Shown: positions 1 through 10,518, numbered from the stretch's first letter. The stretch is 64,000 nucleotides of DNA from CAVSRC01 sp963798195 (GCA_963798195.1 CAWCSF010000006.1:403257-467256); one strand, 5' to 3'. The notes: a model not told the origin generated them from the sequence alone. Numbers and translations are program-made.

Positions 1-1
1 C

Positions 2-133
2 GTCGTCTATCTGAACATGCGCGGCTCCTGCGCCGGCTGCCCGTCGTCGACCGCCACGCTCAAGCACGGCATCCAGAACCTGCTCCGCCACTTCGTCCCC
101 GAAGTGCGCGAGATCGAGCAGGTCGAGGCCTGA
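2..133 (+). CDS. NifU-like scaffold protein, C-terminal end (partial)
   Basis: The last 43 codons of a gene that begins before the window. The reading frame contains the NifU C-terminal signature, a CxxC pair (SCAGCPSS) followed by a TLKHGI-type helix, and ends with EVREIEQVEA. This domain binds a transient Fe-S cluster for delivery to apoproteins. In alphaproteobacteria a NifU-domain protein commonly sits just upstream of tsaB, as here, with 54 bases between the stop and the tsaB start. The N-terminal half cannot be seen. Confidence 0.85.
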   Translation, partial: VVYLNMRGSCAGCPSSTATLKHGIQNLLRHFVPEVREIEQVEA

Positions 134-187
134 GCCTCGGACCCCGCGTCCCTCGACTTGGCGCATGTGCCGGGCTAATCCCGCCGC

Positions 188-856
188 ATGCGCCTGCTTG
201 CCATCGACACCGCGCTGGAAGCCTGCTCCGTCGGCATCGTCGCCGGTGACGCCGCGCTGTACCGCAGCGAGGTGCTCGGCCGCGGCCATGCCGAGCGGCT
301 GATGGGCATGATCGAGGCGGCGATGGCGGAAGCCGGCCTCGCCTTTGCCGATCTCGACCGCATCGCCGTCACCGTCGGCCCGGGCTCGTTCACCGGCCTT
401 CGCGTCGGCATCGCCGCCGCCCGCGGCCTGGCGCTGGTCACCGGCTGCGAAGACGTCGGCATCGGCACGCTCGCCGTCCATGCCGAGGAAGCCCGCCACG
501 AACTGGGGCCGACGCCGATCCTCGCCGTGCTCGCCGCCGGCCGCGGCGAGATCTACGCCCAGGGCTTCGCCGAGGATGGCGCCGAAGAAGGCCCCGCCGA
601 GATCGGCCCGCCGGAGAAATTCGCGCTGCGCCTCGGCGCCAACACCATGCTCGCCGGGTCGGGCGCCGATGCGCTCGCCGCCGTCATCGGCGACGAGGCG
701 GTCGCCCGCACCGTGCATCGCCGCTCCGCGCCCGATATCGCCGCGCTCTGCCGGCTCGCTCTCGCCGCGCCGCGGCCGACCGAAGCGCCGCGTCCGCTTT
801 ACGTGCGCGCGCCCGACGCCAAGCCGCAGGCGGCGGCCCGGATCGCCCGCCGATGA
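188..856 (+). CDS. tsaB: tRNA threonylcarbamoyladenosine biosynthesis protein TsaB
   Basis: A 222-residue member of the TsaB/YeaZ family, an ASKHA-fold partner of TsaD that is needed to install threonylcarbamoyl on A37 of ANN-decoding tRNAs. The N-terminus (MRLLAIDTALEACSVG) and the GPGSFTGLR loop at residues 64-72 are diagnostic. Length fits the family. The stop overlaps the start of rimI by four bases (ATGA), so the two genes are probably translationally coupled. The tsaB-rimI pairing is common in Proteobacteria. The cytoplasmic role is inferred from the family. Confidence 0.95.
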   Translation: MRLLAIDTALEACSVGIVAGDAALYRSEVLGRGHAERLMGMIEAAMAEAGLAFADLDRIAVTVGPGSFTGLRVGIAAARGLALVTGCEDVGIGTLAVHAEEARHELGPTPILAVLAAGRGEIYAQGFAEDGAEEGPAEIGPPEKFALRLGANTMLAGSGADALAAVIGDEAVARTVHRRSAPDIAALCRLALAAPRPTEAPRPLYVRAPDAKPQAAARIARR

Positions 857-1341
857 TGCGCTGGCCGTGGACGATCCGCGCCCACGTCGCCGAGATCGGC
901 CGCGACGAGGCCGACGCGCTGGCCGAGATTCACGCCGCCGCCTTCTCGCGCACGTGGAGCGCGGAGGAGTTTGCCGCGCTGCTCGCCGATCGCGGTGTCT
1001 TCGCGCTGGGTGTGCGCCGGTCGTCCCTGATGGGCGGCAGGCGCCTTGCCGGTTTCGTGCTGGTGCGCATGGCCGCCGACGAGGCCGAGATCCTCACCAT
1101 CGGCGTGCATCCGCGCGACCGGCGGCGCGGCTACGGCCGCATGCTGATGGACGAGGCGCTGCGCCGGCTCTACCGCGCCGGCATCGTCTCCTGCTTCCTC
1201 GAGGTCGACCGCGACAACGCCGCCGCCGTCTCGCTCTATCGCAAGCTGGGCTACGTGGTCGCCGGCGAGCGAAAGAACTACTATGGCTCCGGCTCGCCCG
1301 GGGCCGGCACCGCGCTTGTCATGCGGGTGCAACTTCGCTAA
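853..1341 (+). CDS. rimI: Ribosomal protein S18-alanine N-acetyltransferase RimI
   Basis: A 162-residue GNAT acetyltransferase. The acetyl-CoA pyrophosphate-binding loop (RRRGYGRML, from about residue 90) and the following FLEVDRDNAAAVSLYRKLGY segment, split here as FLEVDRDN and AVSLYRKLGY, are typical of RimI, which acetylates the N-terminal alanine of S18. It overlaps tsaB by four bases. Without experiment the substrate could be another protein N-terminus, but the tsaB-rimI context supports the name. Confidence 0.9.
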   Translation: MMRWPWTIRAHVAEIGRDEADALAEIHAAAFSRTWSAEEFAALLADRGVFALGVRRSSLMGGRRLAGFVLVRMAADEAEILTIGVHPRDRRRGYGRMLMDEALRRLYRAGIVSCFLEVDRDNAAAVSLYRKLGYVVAGERKNYYGSGSPGAGTALVMRVQLR

Positions 1342-1372
1342 GCGCCAAGCATCGCCGCCGTCGGAAGCCGCC

Positions 1373-1810
1373 GTGACCGAAGACACCAGAAGTCTCGAGG
1401 AAATCTGCATCGCCAAGGGCCTGCGCATGACCGAGCAGCGTCGGATCATCGCCCAGGTGCTGGAGGCCGCGACCGATCATCCCGACGTCGAGGAGCTCTA
1501 TCGCCGCGCTTCGGCCGTCGATCCCAAGATTTCCATCGCCACCGTCTATCGCACGGTCAAGCTGTTCGACGATGCCGGCGTCGTCACCCGCCACGATTTC
1601 GGCGCCGGCCGCGCCCGCTACGAGACCGTGTCCGAGGAGCATCACGATCACCTCATCGATCTGCGCACCGGCAAGGTGATCGAGTTCCGCGACGACGAGA
1701 TCGAGAAGCTCCAGCAGGCGATTGCCGAGCGGCTCGGCTTCCGCCTCGTCGATCACCGGCTGGAACTCTACGGCGTGCCGTTCGACGACGGGAAGACCGG
1801 CAAGGGGTAG
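1373..1810 (+). CDS. fur: Fur family metalloregulator (Fur/Mur type)
   Basis: A 145-residue repressor with a winged helix in the N-terminal half (RMTEQRRIIAQVL, then ISIATVYRTVKLF) and the HHDHLID metal-binding segment near residue 88. It lacks the C-terminal CxxC zinc pairs of enterobacterial Fur. This is typical of the alphaproteobacterial branch in which this protein often acts as the manganese-responsive Mur. I chose the GTG at 1373 because homologues start close to this point; the frame stays open upstream only over the rimI end. Whether it senses Fe or Mn cannot be settled from sequence. Confidence 0.88.
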   Translation: MTEDTRSLEEICIAKGLRMTEQRRIIAQVLEAATDHPDVEELYRRASAVDPKISIATVYRTVKLFDDAGVVTRHDFGAGRARYETVSEEHHDHLIDLRTGKVIEFRDDEIEKLQQAIAERLGFRLVDHRLELYGVPFDDGKTGKG

Positions 1811-1819
1811 GCGACCGCG

Positions 1820-2628
1820 ATGCGTTTCATCTGCCGTCAGTGCGGCACCGCAATACGCCGACAGCGACATCCCGCCGGAGACCTGCCCGGTCTGCGTGGA
1901 CGATCGGCAATACGTCCGCTGGGACGGGCAGGACTGGCTGACCCTCGACGAGCTGCGCAAGACCCACAAGGTGCACGTCGCCGACGAGGCAGGGAACATC
2001 ACCGGCTTCGGCGTGACGCCGGCCTTCGCCATCGACCAGCGCGCCATGCTGCTCCAGTCGCCGGCCGGCAACGTGCTGTGGGACTGCGTCAGCCTGATCG
2101 ACGACGCGGCGATCGCCGAAGTGAAGCAGCGCGGCGGCCTTGCCGCCATCGCGATCTCGCATCCGCATTTCTATACGTCGATGGTCGAATGGAGCGACGC
2201 CTTTGGCGGCGTGCCGATCTATATCCACGAGGATGAGCGGCAGTGGGTTCAGCGTCCGTCGCCGGCGATCCGCTTCTGGTCGGGCGAGACGCAGGCCGTC
2301 AACGCCGAGATGACGCTGGTCCGCTGCGGCGGGCATTTCTCCGGCGGCCAGGTGCTCCATTGGGGCGCGGCGCTCGGCGGTCGCGGCGCGCTCTTCACCG
2401 GCGACATCGTCATGGTGGTGATGGACCGGCGCTACGTCTCGTTCATGCGCTCCTTCCCGAACATCGTCCCGCTCAATCGCGCGCGCCGTCGAGCGCATCG
2501 CCGCCGCGCTGGCCCCGCTGGAATACGACGCGATTTTCGGCGGCTGGTGGCGGCGCGTGGTCGAGACGGACGGCAAGGCGGCCGTCGCCCGCTCGGTCGA
2601 GCGCTATCTCCAGGCGATTTCCGACTGA
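1820..2628 (+). CDS. MBL-fold metallo-hydrolase with N-terminal zinc ribbon (two frame shifts)
   Basis: The protein starts MRFICRQCGT, continues in the next frame with a second CPVC pair, and runs through metallo-beta-lactamase-like motifs: AISHPHFY, YIHEDERQW, RCGGHFSGG and ALFTGDI. The last 48 residues (AVERIAAALAPLEYDAIFGG and onward to QAISD) lie in the third frame. Both breaks are explained by one extra base each, G near 1850 and C near 2478. Neither break is at a plausible slippery site. The HxH motif is degenerate (HPH), so catalytic chemistry is uncertain. It is either an intact gene with sequence errors or a recent pseudogene; the former is favoured because coding quality is high on both sides of each break. 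Confidence 0.75.
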
Positions 2629-2745
2629 GGACGGTCATCGTCCGGCCATCCGAAGTGCCTATTCTCAGTCCCGGCAAAACCCGCTAAGGAACGATAACGG
2701 CCGGCCCGGCGTTATCGCGCCGCCACCGGCTAACTGTCGGAATTC

Positions 2746-4192
2746 ATGAAGAGATCGGGAACAGACCTGAAGACCGTCTACGTCAAGACCTACGGTTGCC
2801 AGATGAACGTTTACGATTCCGAAAGGATGACGGACGTTTTGGCGGCCTCGGGTTACGCCCCGGTGGATACGCCGGAAGCGGCCGACCTGATCCTCCTCAA
2901 CACCTGCCACATCCGCGAGAAGGCGGCCGAGAAGGTCTATTCGGACCTCGGCCGCTTCCGCGAACTGAAGGAAGGCGCGCGCGCGCGAGGGCCGCGCGGT
3001 GATGGTCGGCGTAGCCGGCTGCGTCGCCCAGGCCGAGGGCAGCGAGATCGTCGCCCGCGCCCCGGTGGTCGATCTTGTCGTCGGTCCCCAGTCGTATCAG
3101 CGCTTGCCCGAGCTCGTCCGCGAAGTCGCCGCCGGCCGCCGTGTCGTCGAGACCGAGTTCGATGTCGCCGGCAAGTTCGCGTCGCTCGATCGGATTTCGG
3201 AAGGCGCCCGTCACCCGGCTCGGCCTTTGGCCTCGCGAAGCGTACCGGGTGAGGGGGCATTCGCGCCGGCATCGCCGCGTCAGACGTCCGCCTTCCTCAC
3301 CGTGCAGGAAGGCTGCGACAAGTTCTGCACGTTCTGCGTCGTGCCCTATACGCGCGGCGCCGAGGTTTCGCGTCCGGTGGATGCCATCGTCGCGGAAGCC
3401 GCGCGGCTTGCCGGTCGCGGCGTGCGCGAACTCACGCTGCTCGGGCAGAACGTCAATGCCTGGCATGGCGCCGGGCCGGACGGGAGCGACTGGGGCCTTG
3501 GCCGGCTGCTTTTCCGTCTCGCCGAAATCCCCGGCATCGACCGGCTGCGCTACACAACGAGCCATCCGCGCGACATGGCCGACGATCTCATCGCCGCCCA
3601 TCGCGACCTCGATGCGCTGATGCCCTATCTCCACCTGCCGGTGCAGTCGGGGTCGGATCGCATGCTCGCCGCGATGAACCGCCGTCACACCGCCGCCGAT
3701 TACCTTCGCCTCGTCGAACGCATCCGCGCCGCGCGGCCGGATATCGCGCTCGCCAGCGACTACATCGTCGGCTTCCCGGGCGAGAGCGATGACGATTTTG
3801 CCGATACGCTGCGCATCCTCGACGACGCCGGCCACATCGCCGCCTTCTCGTTCAAGTACAGTCCGCGTCCCGGTACGCCGGCGGCCGGCGCGGAGGATCA
3901 GGTGCCTGAACCGGTGAAGGACGAACGCTTGCAGCGGCTTCAACAGCGCATCGCATCGCGCCAGAGCGAATTCCTTGTCTCCCGCGTCGGCGAAGTCGCC
4001 GAGGTTCTGTTCGAGCGACCCGGCCGTCATGTCGGCCAGATCGTCGGCCGCTCGCCGTGGCTCCAGCCGGTGCATGTCGCCGGCGGGCCGGAGCTGATCG
4101 GCACCATCGGCCGCGTGCGCCTCGAATCGACGTCGACCAACAGCCTGTTCGGCACGCTGCTCGGCGCGCAGCAGATGGAGACGGCGTCTTGA
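2746..4192 (+). CDS. miaB: tRNA-2-methylthio-N6-dimethylallyladenosine synthase MiaB (one frame shift)
   Basis: A radical-SAM methylthiotransferase that modifies A37 of UNN-decoding tRNAs. The N-terminal domain shows its three cluster cysteines in TYGCQMN, LNTCHIR and VAGCVAQ. The SAM cluster motif CDKFCTFC follows near position 3310, and a TRAM-like domain ends the protein. The frame changes by +1 within the GC repeat at 2975-2987, consistent with one extra base in GCGCGCGCG. Between the two domains, codons around 3205-3260 carry an unusual insert built on an inverted repeat (separate entry). The start ATG at 2746 follows an ordinary 117-base gap. PhoH overlaps the stop codon. Confidence 0.92.
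3205..3258 (+). repeat. In-frame palindromic element inside miaB
   Basis: TCACCCGG at 3211-3218 is matched by its exact reverse complement CCGGGTGA at 3245-3252, with a GGCCTTTGGCC palindrome between. The element is read as roughly RHPARPLASRSVPGEGAF, low-complexity residues that homologues do not have between the UPF0004 and radical-SAM domains. The right end contains GGGTGAGGGGG, also present in the polA insert at 35490-35533. It looks like a small dispersed intergenic repeat that landed in frame. Confidence 0.6.
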
Positions 4193-5217
4193 CCGCGCGC
4201 CCGACGGTGCCGGCCGTCGCCGTGCCCGCCGATCACGCCCACGTGGTGGTCTCGTTCGACGACAATCGCCTGATCCCGGAGCTCTTCGGCGAGTTCGACC
4301 AGAACCTGGCGTTGATCGAGCAGCGCCTCGGCGTCAGCGCCGTGGCGCGCGGCAATCAGGTGACGTTGCGCGGCAGCACCGAGGCGCTGACCCGCGCCCG
4401 GCTCGCCCTCGACATGATGTATGGACGCCTGCAGGAAGGTCATGCGCTCAGCCAGGGCGATGTCGATGGCGCCATCCGCATGGCGACCGCTGCCGAGGCG
4501 CAGCTCAGCCTGCCGACGCTGGAGCCGAAGGGCCGGCTGACCATGGCGCAGATCGCCACGCGCCGCCGCACGGTCATGGCGCGCACGCCGGCGCAGGATG
4601 CCTACATCCGCGCGTTCGATCGCGCCGAGCTGACCTTCGGCATCGGCCCCGCCGGCACCGGCAAGACCTACCTCGCCGTCGCCTACGCCGCCGCCATGCT
4701 CGAGCGCGGCGCCGTCGATCGGCTGATCCTGTCGCGCCCGGCAGTCGAGGCCGGCGAGCGCCTCGGCTTCCTTCCCGGCGACATGCGCGAGAAGGTCGAT
4801 CCGTATCTCCGCCCGCTCTACGACGCGCTCTACGACATGATGCCGTTCGACAAGGTCGAGCGTGGCTTCCAGGCCGGCACCATCGAGGTCGCGCCGCTCG
4901 CCTTCATGCGCGGCCGCACGCTCGCCAATGCCGTCGTCATCCTGGACGAGGCGCAGAACACCACTTCCATGCAGATGAAGATGTTTCTCACCCGCCTCGG
5001 CGAGAACTCGCGCATGGTGGTCACCGGCGATCCCAGCCAGATCGACCTGCCCAGGGGCCAGGTCTCCGGTCTGGTCGAAGCGGTCGAACTGCTCAAGGGC
5101 GTTGCCGGCACGGCGCAGGTGCGCTTCACCTCGGCCGATGTCGTGCGCCATCCGCTGGTCGCCCGCATCGTCGAGGCCTACGACAACGCCGAGCGCCCGC
5201 CGGCCGCGGGGATCTAG
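4189..5217 (+). CDS. phoH: PhoH-like P-loop ATPase
   Basis: Walker A (GPAGTGKTYLA) and Walker B (VVILDEAQNTT) motifs place it in the PhoH/YbeZ family, which works with the neighbouring endoribonuclease YbeY in RNA metabolism. The N-terminal KH-like segment (VVVSFDDNRLIPELFGEFD) is typical of the family. I take the TTG at 4189, which overlaps the miaB stop as TTGA, as start; the GTG at 4207 is an alternative six residues in. The miaB-phoH-ybeY-corC-lnt order is conserved in alphaproteobacteria and suggests one operon. Confidence 0.92.
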   Translation: MTARPTVPAVAVPADHAHVVVSFDDNRLIPELFGEFDQNLALIEQRLGVSAVARGNQVTLRGSTEALTRARLALDMMYGRLQEGHALSQGDVDGAIRMATAAEAQLSLPTLEPKGRLTMAQIATRRRTVMARTPAQDAYIRAFDRAELTFGIGPAGTGKTYLAVAYAAAMLERGAVDRLILSRPAVEAGERLGFLPGDMREKVDPYLRPLYDALYDMMPFDKVERGFQAGTIEVAPLAFMRGRTLANAVVILDEAQNTTSMQMKMFLTRLGENSRMVVTGDPSQIDLPRGQVSGLVEAVELLKGVAGTAQVRFTSADVVRHPLVARIVEAYDNAERPPAAGI

Positions 5218-5219
5218 TC

Positions 5220-5723
5220 CTGCCGGACCCTGCCGACACTTCGCCCATCGTTGCCGATATCCTGGTCGAGGCCGGCGACTGGCCGGATGAGCCGGAACTC
5301 CACGGCCTGGTCGACCGCGCGCTGGCCGCCTGTGTCGCCGCCGGCCTGCCGGTGCTCGCCGAAGACCCGGAGGTCTCGCTGGTCTTCACCGACGACGCCC
5401 ATGTCCGCGTGCTTAACAGCCAGTATCGCGGCAAGGACGCTCCGACCAACGTATTGTCATTTCCCGCAGCGCCGGTGATTCCCGGCCGATTTGGGCCTCC
5501 TTTGGGCGATATCGTGCTCGCCGCCGAGACCGTCGCGCGGGAGGCAGACGAGGGGGGCTTGACGATCGTCGACCACCTTACCCATCTGATTATTCATGGT
5601 TTTTTGCATCTTCTCGGGCATGACCACGAGAATGACGACGAGGCAATTGTGATGGAGCGGCTTGAAACCGCTATACTGGAGCGGCTTGGCATCGCCGACC
5701 CCTATGCCGGGTCGGAGGGATGA
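5220..5723 (+). CDS. ybeY: Endoribonuclease YbeY
   Basis: The zinc site HLIIHGFLHLLGHDHE near the C-terminus is the YbeY signature, giving a single-strand endoribonuclease for 16S rRNA maturation and ribosome quality control. The start is not clear. The first ATG/GTG/TTG in frame is GTG 5352, which would cut off the conserved N-terminal strand (ADILVEAGDWPDEPELHGLV). Coding homology continues back to CTG 5220, two bases after the phoH stop, so I extend it there. A non-standard start or a base error at the initiator is likely. The stop overlaps corC by four bases. Confidence 0.85.
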   Translation: MPDPADTSPIVADILVEAGDWPDEPELHGLVDRALAACVAAGLPVLAEDPEVSLVFTDDAHVRVLNSQYRGKDAPTNVLSFPAAPVIPGRFGPPLGDIVLAAETVAREADEGGLTIVDHLTHLIIHGFLHLLGHDHENDDEAIVMERLETAILERLGIADPYAGSEG

Positions 5724-6793
5724 GTGCGACGGCCAGACTTCGCGATATGAACGAGACCCCGAAACAGACAGAGAGCAGTCCGCAGGACGCCGCCGGGCAG
5801 GAATCCGACCCCGGCGACAGTACGCGCTCGCATGAAAACTGGTTCGACCGGCTGCGCTCCATCGTCGGCCTGAAGGGCGCCGGCACGCTGCGACAGGATC
5901 TCGCCGCCGCGCTCGCCGCGCCCGACGATGCCGCCGGCGGTTTCACGCCGGAAGAGCGGGCGATGCTCGCCAACATCCTTCGGCTGCGCGACGTCCGCGT
6001 CGACGACGTCATGGTGCCGCGCGCCGACATCGAGGCCGTCGATATCGACGTCAGCCTCGGCGATCTTCTGGCGAGCTTCCTCAAGTCCGGCCACTCGCGC
6101 ATGCCCGTTTTCCGCGAGACCCTCGACGATCCTGTCGGCCTCGTTCACATCAAGGACCTGATGACCCACGTGGTCGATATCTCGGCGCTGCCGGGGGTCA
6201 ACGGCGATGGCACGGCCCACCCCGGCAACATTGATCTTGGCCGCATCGATCTGTCGAAGTCGCTGGCGAGCGCCAACCTCGTCCGCAACATCCTTTTCGT
6301 GCCGCCGTCGATGCCGATCGCCACGCTCCTCGCCAACATGCAGGCGACCCACATGCAGATGGCGCTGGTCATCGACGAGTATGGCGGCACCGATGGCCTC
6401 ATCTCGCTCGAGGATGCGCTGGAGATGGTCGTCGGCGACATCGAGGACGAGCACGACAACGACGAAGGTCCCATGATCGTCCCCGACAAGGACGGCACCT
6501 TCCTCGCCGATGCCCGCGCCGATCTCGAAGAGGTCGCCTCGGTGATCGGGACCGATTTTGCCGCCGGCGAGCACGGCGAGGACGTCGACACGATCGGCGG
6601 GCTGGTGTTCGCGCTCGTCGGCCGCATTCCCGTGCGCGGCGAGCTTGTGCCGGTGCCCGGCGGCTACGAGTTCGAAATCCTCGATGCCGATCCGCGCCGC
6701 ATCAAGCGGCTGCGCATCACGCCGCGTCCGGTCGCCGGGCAGCGCAACGAGCGCCGCCGCCAGCGTCCGCCGCCGGAAGCCGGCGCCGCCTGA
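5720..6793 (+). CDS. corC: CBS-domain protein, CorC/HlyC family
   Basis: A 357-residue soluble protein with two CBS domains (RVDDVMVPRADIEAVD, and the second near MQMALVIDEYGGTDG) followed by the CorC/HlyC transporter-associated domain (EDVDTIGGLVFALVGRIP). CorC-type proteins are linked to Mg/Co efflux, and the gene customarily lies between ybeY and lnt. It has no membrane segments. The C-terminal 20 residues are arginine- and proline-rich. It starts at the ATGA overlap with ybeY; ATG 5747 is an alternative. Confidence 0.88.
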   Translation: MSATARLRDMNETPKQTESSPQDAAGQESDPGDSTRSHENWFDRLRSIVGLKGAGTLRQDLAAALAAPDDAAGGFTPEERAMLANILRLRDVRVDDVMVPRADIEAVDIDVSLGDLLASFLKSGHSRMPVFRETLDDPVGLVHIKDLMTHVVDISALPGVNGDGTAHPGNIDLGRIDLSKSLASANLVRNILFVPPSMPIATLLANMQATHMQMALVIDEYGGTDGLISLEDALEMVVGDIEDEHDNDEGPMIVPDKDGTFLADARADLEEVASVIGTDFAAGEHGEDVDTIGGLVFALVGRIPVRGELVPVPGGYEFEILDADPRRIKRLRITPRPVAGQRNERRRQRPPPEAGAA

Positions 6794-6892
6794 CAGCCAT
6801 TCTGCCGCGCCCGCCGGAACGCCTTGACCGCGACCGGCTGCGCCCCGACCCTCGTCGCCTGATTCGGGCGGCGTCGTGCGGAGCGTGAACGG

Positions 6893-8506
6893 GTGCGATC
6901 CTTCGCCAACGCGATCATCGTTCTGTGGGGCTGGCGCCGCTTTGTCGTCGCGGTCGTCGCCGGCGCCGTTTCCGCGCTCGCCTTCGCGCCGTTCTACGCC
7001 TTCCCGGTTCTCTGGCTGACCGTTCCGGTCTTCGTCTGGCTGATCGACGGCGCAATCGCTCGCGAGGGCGCCGGCTGGCTGCGCCGCCTGGTGCCGGCCG
7101 CGATCGTCGGTTGGGCCTTCGGCTTCGGCTTCTTCCTCGCCGGCCTGTGGTGGATCGGCGCGGCGTTCCTGGTCGACGCCGAAGAGTTCGGCTGGCTGTT
7201 GCCCTTCGCGGTGCTGATCCTGCCTGCCGGCCTGGCACTCTTCTGGGCCTTCGGCGCGGCGCTCGCCCGCGCCTTCTGGTCGGAGGGCTGGCCGCGCATC
7301 CTGATCTTCGCCGTCGCCATGTCGATCGCCGAGTGGCTGCGCGGTCACCTCTTCACCGGCTTCCCATGGAACGCCGTCGGCTACGCGCTGACGCCGACGC
7401 CGGTGATGATGCAGTCGGCCGCGCTCGTCGGGATCTGGGGGCTGACGCTGGCCGCCTTCTTCATCTTCGCCGCGCCGGTCTTGCTCGTGGCAGATGGTCG
7501 CAACGCACGCAGCGTGAACCGGCGCGTGATCGCCACAGCGCTGGTCCTGCTCGGTGCTCACCTGCTGTTCGGCGTCGTACGGCTCGCGTCCGGGCCCGAT
7601 CCCATGGTGCCCGGGGTGCAGTTCCGCGTCGTGCAGCCGGCGATTCCCCAGGACGAACGGTGGGCGACCGGCGCCGCTGCCGAGACCATGGGCCGCTATC
7701 TCGACCTCTCCGGCAAAGGCAAGGGCTCGGCCGGCCTCGCCGGCATAACCCATCTGGTCTGGCCGGAATCGGCCTTTCCGTTCCTGCTCACCGAGCGCCC
7801 GGAAGCCTTGACGGCCATCGCCGAACTGATCCCGCCCGGCACCACGCTGATGACCGGGGCCGCCCGCGCCGACCGGCTGACGGGCCAGGAAATTCCACCG
7901 ATCTATAACAGCGTCTATGTCATTGATGACAAAGGCGAAATCGCCGGCGCCTACGACAAGGTCCACCTCGTTCCGTTCGGCGAATACATCCCTTTCAGAA
8001 ACTTGCTGGGCTGGCTGGGCCTCCGCCAGCTGATCGCGCTTCCCGGCGGTTTTTCGCCGGGTTCCCGCCTGCATACGCTGGATGTGCCGGGCGCCCCGCC
8101 GACGGCGCCGCTGATCTGCTACGAGGTCATTTTCCCCGGTGCCGTGCTTGAACCGGGCCCGCGTCCGGGCTGGATGCTGAACGTGACCAACGACGCCTGG
8201 TACGGCGACACCCCCGGTCCCTATCAGCACTTTTTACAGGCCCGCGTCCGTGCTGTGGAAGAGGGTCTACCGCTCGTGCGGGCCGCGAATTCAGGGATTT
8301 CCGCCATTGTGGACGGCCACGGGCGGGTACTTGCCAGCCTGGCCCTCGGCCGCATGGGGGTGGTCGACGGCGGTCTTCCGGAGGCCTTGCCGCCGACCCC
8401 CTACGCGCGGTTTGGCGACCTGATTTTCGCTGTCCTGATTGTCATTGTCGGCGGCCTCGGGGCGTTAACCAGAGGTACCCGTTCATTTGACGGACAATTG
8501 ACTTAA
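6893..8506 (+). CDS. lnt: Apolipoprotein N-acyltransferase Lnt
   Basis: A 537-residue inner-membrane enzyme that adds the third acyl chain to lipoproteins. Several N-terminal membrane segments (for example VVAVVAGAVSALAFAPFYAF) precede a periplasmic nitrilase domain. The catalytic triad is visible as E292 (LVWPES), K356 (YDKVHLVPFGEY) and C409 (LICYEVIFP), close to the E. coli spacing. The start is GTG 6893. A 99-base gap separates it from corC, so it could be co-transcribed. Confidence 0.95.
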   Translation: MRSFANAIIVLWGWRRFVVAVVAGAVSALAFAPFYAFPVLWLTVPVFVWLIDGAIAREGAGWLRRLVPAAIVGWAFGFGFFLAGLWWIGAAFLVDAEEFGWLLPFAVLILPAGLALFWAFGAALARAFWSEGWPRILIFAVAMSIAEWLRGHLFTGFPWNAVGYALTPTPVMMQSAALVGIWGLTLAAFFIFAAPVLLVADGRNARSVNRRVIATALVLLGAHLLFGVVRLASGPDPMVPGVQFRVVQPAIPQDERWATGAAAETMGRYLDLSGKGKGSAGLAGITHLVWPESAFPFLLTERPEALTAIAELIPPGTTLMTGAARADRLTGQEIPPIYNSVYVIDDKGEIAGAYDKVHLVPFGEYIPFRNLLGWLGLRQLIALPGGFSPGSRLHTLDVPGAPPTAPLICYEVIFPGAVLEPGPRPGWMLNVTNDAWYGDTPGPYQHFLQARVRAVEEGLPLVRAANSGISAIVDGHGRVLASLALGRMGVVDGGLPEALPPTPYARFGDLIFAVLIVIVGGLGALTRGTRSFDGQLT

Positions 8507-8694
8507 ATCCCGATTGACGGCCAATATCGCGCCGTCGCCGGGTATTCGTGGGGGCGTGGTAGTGCGTACTGCCGCGTGGTCGTCACAGTTGGCACGTCCA
8601 ATGGTTGTCCGTTCAGGGCCAGACGTGCTTCCTTCTTTCCCGGCCGTAAATAGCCGCGAAGGGCGCTAGCGGCCACGAGGTACGAAAGCCAAAC

Positions 8695-9115
8695 ATGGCC
8701 AAGCAAGAAACAGCCAAACCCGATCGACATTCACGTCGGTAGCCGGGTTCGACTTCGCCGCATGATGCTTGGAATGAGTCAGGAGAAGTTGGGCGAGCAG
8801 CTCGGCATCACCTTCCAGCAGATCCAGAAATACGAAAAGGGGACCAACCGGATCGGCGCGAGCCGGTTGCAGCACATTGCGCGCGTGCTGTCGGTGCCCA
8901 TCTCGTTCTTCTTTGAGGACGCACCCGCACCACCTGCCGTCGAACACGGCGGTGGCATGGCGGAACCGAAGGCGGCGAACTACATCGTCGACTTCCTCTC
9001 CTCCTCCGAGGGCTTGCAACTCAACCGCGCTTTCGTGCGCGTCAAGGACGCCAAGCAGCGCCGCCGCATCATCGATCTCGTCCGCGCCATGGCGGGCGAG
9101 GAAGACGACGCCTAG
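8695..9115 (+). CDS. XRE/Cro-type helix-turn-helix regulator (frame shift near start)
   Basis: The body contains a standard HTH_3 domain (LGMSQEKLGEQLGITFQQIQ) with the extended IQKYEKGTNRI helix, typical of the rhizobial regulator next to metK. The true N-terminus, read as PNPIDIHVGSRVRLRRMM, begins upstream of the first in-frame ATG (8762). It connects to ATG 8695 only if one base, C at about 8704, is removed, giving MAKKKQPNPIDIHVG. The C-terminal tail (KDAKQRRRIIDLVRAMAGEE) is acidic and helical. The target is unknown. Its position before metK suggests, but does not prove, a link to methionine metabolism. Confidence 0.85.
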
Positions 9116-9241
9116 CGCTCCCGTTCCTGGGCTTCCACGACTGATTTCGCGTCCCGCGTGGGCGCGGCGGCGGGCCGTCTTGCCTGCCGTCGCGGTGGGC
9201 TGCCCGGGGCGTTGACCCCTGCCGCGTTCGCTGCCACAACA

Positions 9242-9260
9242 CCGCCGGACGAGCCGGCGG
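9242..9260 (+). promoter_or_regulatory. GC-rich hairpin in the metK leader
   Basis: A perfect 7-bp stem (CCGCCGG/CCGGCGG) with a 5-base loop lies 45 bases before the metK start, in a 189-base gap that holds no other gene. It could be the end of the XRE transcript or a leader structure. I could not match it to any known SAM riboswitch consensus. Confidence 0.3.
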
Positions 9261-9304
9261 GACGCGCTTTCCGGCGATTTCATTGGATACAGGGGCAGCA
9301 TTTC

Positions 9305-10476
<1,172 letters not shown>

Positions 10477-10518
10477 GCGGGTTACAACCGGCCGCGTGAA
10501 GCGGCGGGTCAGCAGGCC

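Noticed and set aside
9116..9304. SAM riboswitch before metK
   Set aside because: The region has a GC hairpin, but I could not match the SAM-II, SAM-V or SAM/SAH consensus. A covariance-model search would be decisive.
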